14,309 nucleotides of DNA from Peptococcaceae bacterium (GTDB lineage Bacteria; Bacillota; DSM-12270; Thermacetogeniales; Thermacetogeniaceae), in the NCBI GenBank assembly GCA_003160265.1, contig PLQY01000010.1, positions 820-15,128 of the forward strand. Direction: 5' to 3'. The position numbers and the translations under genes are program-made. The notes beneath the pieces are model-generated. The model was not told the DNA's origin and searched no databases. It saw nothing but the letters and a program-made list of their open reading frames with translations. Positions within the stretch are counted from its first letter, which is position 1. Every line of letters begins with the position of its first letter. Positions 1 through 6,886 of this stretch are shown here, piece by piece.

Positions 1-156
1 GTCTACATCAAGGCCAAAAACCACTCTCTTGGAAACCAGATTTTCAAGGAACTCGGATTGAAACTTCCTAAAAACATCAGCATCAGGGAGGAGATTTATA
101 GTTGCATCCAAATCAAGACGAACAAGGATACGTGGGGGCAACTTTGCCTTTTTTAA
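1..156 (+). CDS. C-terminal tail of an unidentified ORF, possibly a transposase (partial)
   Basis: Frame 1 is open from the first base of the window to a TAA at 154-156, giving 51 residues. The tail is lysine-rich and contains IFKELGLKLPKNI. That pattern resembles the extreme C-terminus of some DDE transposases of the IS4/IS1634 type, but this is recalled resemblance only, and no catalytic residue is present. The base composition is more AT-rich than in the serine and catabolic operons, which fits mobile or acquired DNA. The start lies outside the window. It may instead be the end of an ordinary gene. Confidence 0.4.
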   Translation, partial: VYIKAKNHSLGNQIFKELGLKLPKNISIREEIYSCIQIKTNKDTWGQLCLF

Positions 157-212
157 AAATAATAATGGCTTAAGATCAAGGGTTACCAGGCTTCAACTGT
201 CAAAGTCGGGAT

Positions 213-235
213 AAAAAACCCGGGATTGTCCCGGG
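213..235 (-). terminator. Rho-independent terminator, minus direction
   Basis: Read on the minus strand, a perfect 7-bp GC-rich stem (TCCCGGG family, arms 229-235 and 219-225) with a 3-base loop is followed directly by six T residues (213-218). No minus-strand gene is visible just upstream of it in the transcription direction, so the transcript it ends is unknown. Confidence 0.6.
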
Positions 236-337
236 CCGTATCATGCTATATGGGCCTATCAAGTTATAATGCAGGCTTGATTATCCGGATCATGGAAGCA
301 GACGCAGCGTTGCAGTTTTTTTGGCTGTAACCAGAGT

Positions 338-374
338 AAAAAAAAAGACCCCTGAACCTTTTACGGTTCCGGGG
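338..374 (-). terminator. Rho-independent terminator, minus direction
   Basis: Read on the minus strand, arms 365-374 and 349-358 form a 10-bp stem with one mismatch and a 6-base loop, followed two bases later by a run of nine T residues (338-346). It has the same orientation as the hairpin at 213-235. It would stop transcription entering from the right, for example antisense read-through into the mobile-element remnant. Confidence 0.6.
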
Positions 375-449
375 CAGGAAAGCTCTATCGTCTGGGAGAA
401 ATGATAGGCAGTGGAAGCCGGATGGCGCCTGCAATCACCAAAGGAGAGA

Positions 450-914
450 ATGCCATTGACCAGTGGAGAGATCGTCCCATTTAACGAGGTTTGCCCGGAC
501 ATAGATGAGATGCTGGTGATTCCTGTGCGCAATCACACGCTCCTGCCGGATGGCGATTACGGTCTGGTAGACGGTTTTTGCGCCGATCCGGATTGCGACT
601 GCCGTGTCATCTACATTTTCGTGATGGCGGAATCCCGGCCGGGCAGGAAGCTAGCGTCGATCACTTTTGGTTGGGAACCCCTGGAGTTCTATCGGAAGTG
701 GATGAGGGCAGACAAAATCGATGATGGTATTCGTGCCTTAAAGGGGCCCGCCTTGATGTCCATGGCCCCGCAGACCGATCTTGCCGATGCGTTGCTCGAA
801 TTGGTGGCGCCCAGACTACGGGAGCGTTCCTATGCCGATTTATTAAAGCGCCATTACCGGCTGTTCAAAGACTCCCTGCGCAGAAACCCTCCGCATCGGA
901 TCTTTGGCAGATGA
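450..914 (+). CDS. Hypothetical protein with CxxxxCxC putative metal-binding motif
   Basis: This is a 154-residue protein of unknown function. The start at 450 is chosen because AAGGAG lies just upstream (441-446); an in-frame ATG at 411 would add 13 residues but has no comparable site. The protein carries CADPDCDC at residues 44-51, a compact cysteine/aspartate cluster that could bind zinc. A hydrophobic strand (VIYIFVM) and an FGWEPLEFY segment follow. The C-terminus (ADALLELVAPRLRER...LLKRHYRLFK) is helical and basic. It resembles small uncharacterised proteins I remember from diverse bacteria, sometimes linked to SEC-C-type zinc motifs, but I cannot name the family. No signal peptide or membrane segment is visible. 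The gene is followed after 27 bp by a second unknown gene in the same direction, probably in one operon, and both sit in the accessory left flank. Confidence 0.7.
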   Translation: MPLTSGEIVPFNEVCPDIDEMLVIPVRNHTLLPDGDYGLVDGFCADPDCDCRVIYIFVMAESRPGRKLASITFGWEPLEFYRKWMRADKIDDGIRALKGPALMSMAPQTDLADALLELVAPRLRERSYADLLKRHYRLFKDSLRRNPPHRIFGR

Positions 915-941
915 AACTGACGGCGAAGGGGATGAACAAAA

Positions 942-1454
942 GTGCCGGTGTCAAGGAGTGGGAAGCACAGGAAAAGCAAAAAGGGGACGGATGGGCATCC
1001 ATCTGCGTCGGCTTCCGCACAGTTGCAAGAGCAACCACTTGAGCGCTGCGCTATCAACCGCCACTGGCGGGATGCCCATATGGCGAGTATCGTCATTGTC
1101 CGGAAAACCACCGGTGGCTTTACAGCGGTATGGTTTCAGGTCGACACTTGGGGCTTGGGGCTTAAAGACGCTTTCATGCGCAACGGCCTGTCCTCGATAG
1201 CACTTGACCAGTTGCTGACATTTACTGCGGGCGCTGACGAATTGATCGACTGTCCGTTGCCATTGGCTCAAGAACTCGTATACGGTGGTTTGGCATGGGC
1301 ACGCCAACGTGGCTTTAGGATCCCTGCCGCAGCCATGCGCTGCCTGGAAATACTTCCCGAGCCTGCGGTTGAACCCGATCTTTCCCGTTTTGGCATCAAG
1401 GATGAAACGCCTGTAAGTCTGGCAGCCATAAAGAAGTGGTTTTCACGCCGATAA
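942..1454 (+). CDS. Conserved hypothetical protein (VDTWGLGLKDAF-type)
   Basis: This is a 170-residue protein with a GTG start at 942, supported by an AAGGGGATGA-like ribosome binding site at 925-934. In-frame stops at 912, 918 and 933 rule out a longer N-terminus. The first 33 residues are basic and low in complexity (GKHRKSKKG). The likely folded core begins at ERCAINRHW (residues 34-42) and runs through MASIVIVRK to VDTWGLGLKDAF (67-78), then CPLPLAQELVYGGLAWA (104-120). The core resembles uncharacterised bacterial proteins with a 'VD.WCLGLKD' signature, often associated with SEC-C-type proteins. This is family recall, not a search. The function is unknown. It is likely co-transcribed with the gene at 450-914. 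A competing ATG at 911 overlaps the previous stop codon (ATGA) but opens only 43 codons in another frame. Confidence 0.65.
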   Translation: MPVSRSGKHRKSKKGTDGHPSASASAQLQEQPLERCAINRHWRDAHMASIVIVRKTTGGFTAVWFQVDTWGLGLKDAFMRNGLSSIALDQLLTFTAGADELIDCPLPLAQELVYGGLAWARQRGFRIPAAAMRCLEILPEPAVEPDLSRFGIKDETPVSLAAIKKWFSRR

Positions 1455-1498
1455 CCAGCGCTGTTTCACTACGGGTTATAGTAATCGATTATTGTCTG

Positions 1499-1613
1499 GC
1501 TATTGGTCAATATCATACTTTTGCTTGATCAAGAATCAGGAGAACTTTGGACTCTCAAGTGCTTAATATTTGCTTTTTTTATTCTTTTCTCGGTCTTGAC
1601 CAATTACAATAGC
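1499..1613. repeat. Inverted repeat bounding an AT-rich segment
   Basis: ATTGGTCAA at 1502-1510 is the exact reverse complement of TTGACCAAT at 1596-1604. The match can be extended to GCTATTGGTCAA (1499-1510) if a six-base insertion is allowed in the right copy, which ends AATAGC at 1613. The roughly 85 bp between the arms is AT-rich and includes a T-tract. Recognisable recombinase sequence starts directly after the right arm, so this may be a small inserted element or a scar. It could also be chance. Confidence 0.3.
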
Positions 1614-1871
1614 GGTGTGTCAAGCGAGCATTTTCTGGAATTGTTTTACCACCTTTCCAATACTGAACTATGTGGTCAAGCCCACTTTCATATGCTGCGG
1701 CATACGGCGGCCACAATGATGTTGGAGCAGGGAGAACCGATCAAGCGGGTCAGTGAGATGTTGGGACATTCTTCGATAGCGATCACTGGCGACATTTATC
1801 AGCACATAGCACCGGCAGGGAGAAGACACGCGGCGTTGACGCTGGGAGCGGCGCTGTTCGGATCAGAGTAA
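1503..1871 (+). pseudogene. Tyrosine recombinase/integrase, N-terminally truncated remnant
   Basis: The open frame encodes 122 residues, but only about residue 37 onward looks like a phage-type tyrosine recombinase. It holds the C-terminal catalytic motifs: HMLRH (His63, Arg66, His67), LGHSS (His89) and the nucleophile Tyr99 in GDIYQHI, with the usual intervening helix (TMMLEQGEPIKRVSEM). The first catalytic Arg, the beta-hairpin Lys and the whole N-terminal core-binding domain are missing; intact members are commonly 300-400 residues. The first 35 residues (hydrophobic LIFAFFILF) are not recombinase-like, and the frame begins only with a TTG lacking a ribosome binding site. The gene therefore appears broken at about 1613. 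It lies about 100 bp from the 3' end of tRNA-Arg, the standard position for an integrase of an element inserted in that tRNA. Confidence 0.8.
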
Positions 1872-1908
1872 TTTACCCTGTCCGTGATATAATTGTGATA
1901 TATTTACC
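1871..1908. repeat. Short direct repeats next to the recombinase remnant
   Basis: GTGATATA occurs at 1884-1891 and 1895-1902, and ATTTACC at 1871-1877 and 1902-1908. Repeated short motifs between an integrase gene and its tRNA target could be recombinase arm sites. The copies are short and AT-rich, so coincidence is possible. Confidence 0.25.
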
Positions 1909-1920
1909 AATGATAACCAA

Positions 1921-1957
1921 AACGGCAAGTCTCCCGAACCCTGGAAGGCTTGCCGTT
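1921..1957 (-). terminator. Inverted repeat, probable terminator of the tRNA transcript
   Basis: AACGGCAAG (1921-1929) and CTTGCCGTT (1949-1957) form a perfect 9-bp stem with a 19-base loop. On the minus strand it lies 15 bp beyond the tRNA-Arg 3' end and is followed by only a short T run (TTTTGG), so it is a weak rho-independent terminator candidate. A feature of the old attachment region is the alternative. Confidence 0.45.
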
Positions 1958-1972
1958 ATCTATGTTTTATGG

Positions 1973-2046
1973 TGCGCCCGGAGAGATTTGAACCCCCAAC
2001 CTACAGATCCGTAGTCTGTTGCTCTATCCAATTGAGCTACGGGCGC
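1973..2046 (-). tRNA. tRNA-Arg, anticodon ACG
   Basis: This is a 74-base cloverleaf on the minus strand. The acceptor stem GCGCCCG/CGGGCGC (2040-2046 with 1974-1980) is perfect, and the discriminator is A at 1973. The D-arm is TAGCTCAATTGGATAGAGC and the T-loop is GGTTCAAATC. The anticodon loop CTACGGA sits between ACAGA and TCTGT, giving anticodon ACG, expected to be modified to ICG. The genomic sequence ends in CC rather than a full CCA. It lies 18 bp after tRNA-Ser, so the two are very likely one transcript. Its 3' end faces the recombinase remnant and is a plausible former attachment site. Confidence 0.96.
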
Positions 2047-2064
2047 ACAATTTTCTTATTCTCA

Positions 2065-2152
2065 TGGCGGAGGGGGTAGGATTCGAACCCACGGAGCCGT
2101 TAAGCTCAACGGTTTTCAAGACCGCCTCCTTAAACCACTCGGACACCCCTCC
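2065..2152 (-). tRNA. tRNA-Ser, anticodon TGA
   Basis: This is an 88-base class II tRNA with an encoded CCA. The acceptor stem GGAGGGG/CCCCTCC pairs 2146-2152 with 2069-2075. The discriminator is G, as usual for serine tRNAs. The anticodon loop CTTGAAA gives anticodon UGA. A long variable arm (TTGAGCTTAACGGCTCCG region) and a GGTTCGAATCC T-arm are present. It is placed directly after serS and before tRNA-Arg, with its own promoter at 2192-2221. The G discriminator matches the TGGC bulge of the T-box upstream of the serine operon. Confidence 0.97.
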
Positions 2153-2191
2153 AAAGGGCAAAAACCAGCACGACGCTCGCACTGTGACGTC

Positions 2192-2221
2192 AGTATAGCA
2201 TAGCCTCAGACCGCCTGTCAA
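2192..2221 (-). promoter_or_regulatory. Sigma-70-type promoter of the tRNA-Ser/tRNA-Arg unit
   Basis: On the minus strand, a consensus -35 TTGACA (2216-2221) and a -10 TATACT (2192-2197) are separated by 18 bp. They lie about 40 bp upstream of tRNA-Ser. The -35 begins just after the hairpin that follows serS. Confidence 0.8.
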
Positions 2222-2222
2222 C

Positions 2223-2252
2223 GTGAGATGCGGTAACCTCCACGCTTCTCAC
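2223..2252 (-). terminator. Hairpin directly after serS
   Basis: GTGAGA/TCTCAC arms (2223-2228 and 2247-2252), a single T/T mismatch and a further GCG/CGC 3-bp extension form a hairpin immediately after the serS stop codon. No T-run follows, so termination would be inefficient and some read-through into the tRNAs is possible. Confidence 0.3.
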
Positions 2253-2253
2253 A

Positions 2254-5194
<2,941 letters not shown>

Positions 5195-5205
5195 TTGGAT
5201 GCCTC

Positions 5206-6363
5206 CTATGCGTTTTCTGCCAGGACAACTTCCTGGGCGGCCCTGACACCGCTTCCCAGTTCAACTTTGTGGCCGCAGATGTTCAGGGTCATCTCCAGGG
5301 CGGCTATCACAGCGATGATATCCAGGCCCTGGACATAGCCCAGGTGCCCGATCCGGAAGATCTTGTTGTCAAACTTGCCCTGCCCGCCGGCCACCACCAC
5401 GTTGAACCGGTCAAGCAGCATCTTCCGGAGAGCGTTGGCCTCCAGGCCGGCCGGCGGGAACACCGCGGTCACCGCCGCTGACGCCACCGCATCGGCTGCC
5501 AGCAACTCCATGCCCAGAGCCCTGACTCCATGCCGGGTCATCTCCCGCAGTTTCAAGTGACGGGCGAAGGTGCCGGGCAAACCCTCAGACCTGATCATCC
5601 GCAGGGACTCGACCAGGGCGGTTACCTGGGGAATAGCCGGCGTGAAGGGAGTCTGGCCCTTTGCCGCCATCTCCCGGGCCTTGCCGAGGTCCCAGTAGAA
5701 GCGGGCGTTAGTGCACTTGGCCGCCACGTCCCAGGCCCTAGGGCTGACGCAGGCGAAAGCTAGGCCTGGTGGGATCATGAAGCTCTTCTGGGAGCCGGCC
5801 ACCACCACGTCCAGGTTCCAGTTGTCGGTTTCCAGGGGCATCGCCCCCAGGCTGCTGACCGCATCCACGATGAACAGGGCAGGATGGTCCCCCACTGCTG
5901 CCCGCAGCGCCGGAATATCGTTGGTAACACCAGTGGAGGTCTCGTTATGAGTGACGAACACCGCCCTGATCTCCTTGTTGACATCCGCCCTGATGCGGTC
6001 CGCCAGGGCCGCCGGATCGGCCGCGGTTCCCCAGGCAAACTCTAATCTTTCCACCTGCGCCCCGAAGCGCTGGGCGATCTGGGCGAAGCGGTCGCCGAAC
6101 GAGCCGATGGACACCACCAGCACCCGTTCACCCGGGGACACGAAGTTGCTCACCGCCGCTTCCATGGCGCCGCTACCGGCGCCGGTCAGGATGAGCACCT
6201 CCTGCCTGGTGCAGAAGACCTCCTTCAGCCCCTCGGCGGCCTCAGCCAGCAAACTTTTGAACTCGGGGCCCCGGTGGTTGATCATCGGCCTGGCCAAGGC
6301 CTGCAGCACTTCCTGCGGAACTGGCGTCGGCCCCGGTAGCATCAGAAGCTGCTTTTCCTTCAT
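5206..6363 (-). CDS. Class V PLP aminotransferase (serine-pyruvate/alanine-glyoxylate type)
   Basis: This 385-residue fold-type I aminotransferase belongs to the alanine-glyoxylate/serine-pyruvate group. The start at 6363 (MKEKQLLMLPGPTPVP) has GGAGGA upstream and gives the canonical N-terminus; the frame continues 44 codons further upstream into the T-box leader, without family resemblance. Visible motifs are PGPTPVP (10-16), NHRGPEF (29-35), GAGSGAMEAA (61-70), VDAVSSLG with cofactor Asp167 (166-173), and GSQKSFMIPPG with the Schiff-base Lys193. It is the first gene of an operon with serA and serS. By context it may transaminate phosphohydroxypyruvate to phosphoserine in place of serC, or interconvert serine/hydroxypyruvate or glycine/glyoxylate. 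The sequence does not decide between these. Neither serC nor serB occurs in this window. Confidence 0.92.
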   Translation of the reverse strand: MKEKQLLMLPGPTPVPQEVLQALARPMINHRGPEFKSLLAEAAEGLKEVFCTRQEVLILTGAGSGAMEAAVSNFVSPGERVLVVSIGSFGDRFAQIAQRFGAQVERLEFAWGTAADPAALADRIRADVNKEIRAVFVTHNETSTGVTNDIPALRAAVGDHPALFIVDAVSSLGAMPLETDNWNLDVVVAGSQKSFMIPPGLAFACVSPRAWDVAAKCTNARFYWDLGKAREMAAKGQTPFTPAIPQVTALVESLRMIRSEGLPGTFARHLKLREMTRHGVRALGMELLAADAVASAAVTAVFPPAGLEANALRKMLLDRFNVVVAGGQGKFDNKIFRIGHLGYVQGLDIIAVIAALEMTLNICGHKVELGSGVRAAQEVVLAENA

Positions 6364-6439
6364 GACCGGTCTCCTCCTTAACTCGATTCCTACGCTCGAT
6401 TCAGACAATCCTCGACTAAATGCAATACCCTTTAAAATC

Positions 6440-6473
6440 AAAAACCCCCCGTCTCCATGATTGGGACGAGAGG
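6440..6473 (-). terminator. T-box regulatory terminator
   Basis: On the minus strand CCTCTCGTCCC pairs with GGAGACGGGGGG around a short AATCAT loop, using several G-U pairs, and is followed by TTTTT (6444-6440). The 5' arm lies just after the T-box sequence, so the stem can compete with the antiterminator. The run ends about 76 bp before the aminotransferase start. Confidence 0.8.
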
Positions 6474-6680
6474 CCACACCCGCGCTGCCACCCAAATTGG
6501 CGCCGGCCTTTCAGCCGTCACCCTCTCAAGAGCCATAACGTGGCCCAGCGTACCCCTTCGCCGGCTGGCAGCCGTTTGCGGGGTCGGCTTCGGGGTGGAT
6601 TCGGGCTGCCTGCTGCTGGCTTGCACCAACCGCCAACTCTCTGGAAACACAGGACCGCCGTACTGGCCCCCGTCATCGCC
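6440..6680 (-). promoter_or_regulatory. T-box riboswitch (tRNA-Ser-responsive) of the serine operon
   Basis: The minus-strand leader shows the T-box features in order. The stem I base (GACGGGG near 6670) is followed by AGTA in the specifier loop (6664-6661). The AGAGAG bulge (6642-6637) and GGTGCAAG distal loop (6627-6620) come next. GAA then precedes a UCC specifier (6599-6597), which is followed by ACC. The T-box sequence GGGTGGCAGCGCG is at 6493-6481. The antiterminator bulge reads TGGC, complementary to a GCCA tRNA end; serine tRNAs, including the one in this window, have a G discriminator. An intrinsic terminator follows. Uncharged tRNA-Ser should therefore switch on the aminotransferase, serA and serS. 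The UCC specifier assignment is less certain than the T-box itself. Confidence 0.9.
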
Positions 6681-6788
6681 ACTTTGCAATATCTTTTTCA
6701 ATCCCTTTTAACCGGATCAATTGTTGCAGCCCATGGCAAACCAGCCACGGCAGGCCTCGACATTGATTTTCAAATAACATTAAGGCGT

Positions 6789-6818
6789 ATTATAGCACAT
6801 GCTTTTAGTAAAACGCAA
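6789..6818 (-). promoter_or_regulatory. Promoter of the T-box/serine operon
   Basis: The minus strand carries a perfect -10 TATAAT (6789-6794) with an extended TGC just before it, and a -35-like TTGCGT (6813-6818) at 18 bp. Transcription would begin near 6782, giving a leader of about 420 bases. It lies about 70 bp after the end of the molybdenum hydroxylase gene. I see no strong terminator in between (6819-6886 holds only a weak GCAA...TTGC hairpin). Confidence 0.75.
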
Positions 6819-6886
6819 TCAGCTTTTGCTAATTTTTTGCCCCTCTTAAAAATCAAATATGAAACTCAAGTATGCTAACTACAAAA

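Larger units (their letters stand above)
157..449. other. Intergenic stretch with two minus-facing terminator hairpins
   Basis: Apart from the two hairpins listed separately, I see no convincing gene here. A short minus-strand reading frame overlaps it but has no ribosome binding site and no recognisable protein features. A TATAAT hexamer at 265-270 on the plus strand lacks a matching -35 box at normal spacing, so the promoter of the 450-914 gene is not identified. Confidence 0.4.

Noticed and set aside
265..270. TATAAT as promoter of the 450-914 gene
   Set aside because: There is no -35-like hexamer at 16-18 bp upstream, and a terminator-like hairpin lies between it and the gene.
911..1042. 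43-codon ORF starting at an ATGA overlap with the first unknown gene
   Set aside because: The frame-942 product has its own ribosome binding site and a more family-like sequence. A frameshift linking this ORF to it is possible but not needed.
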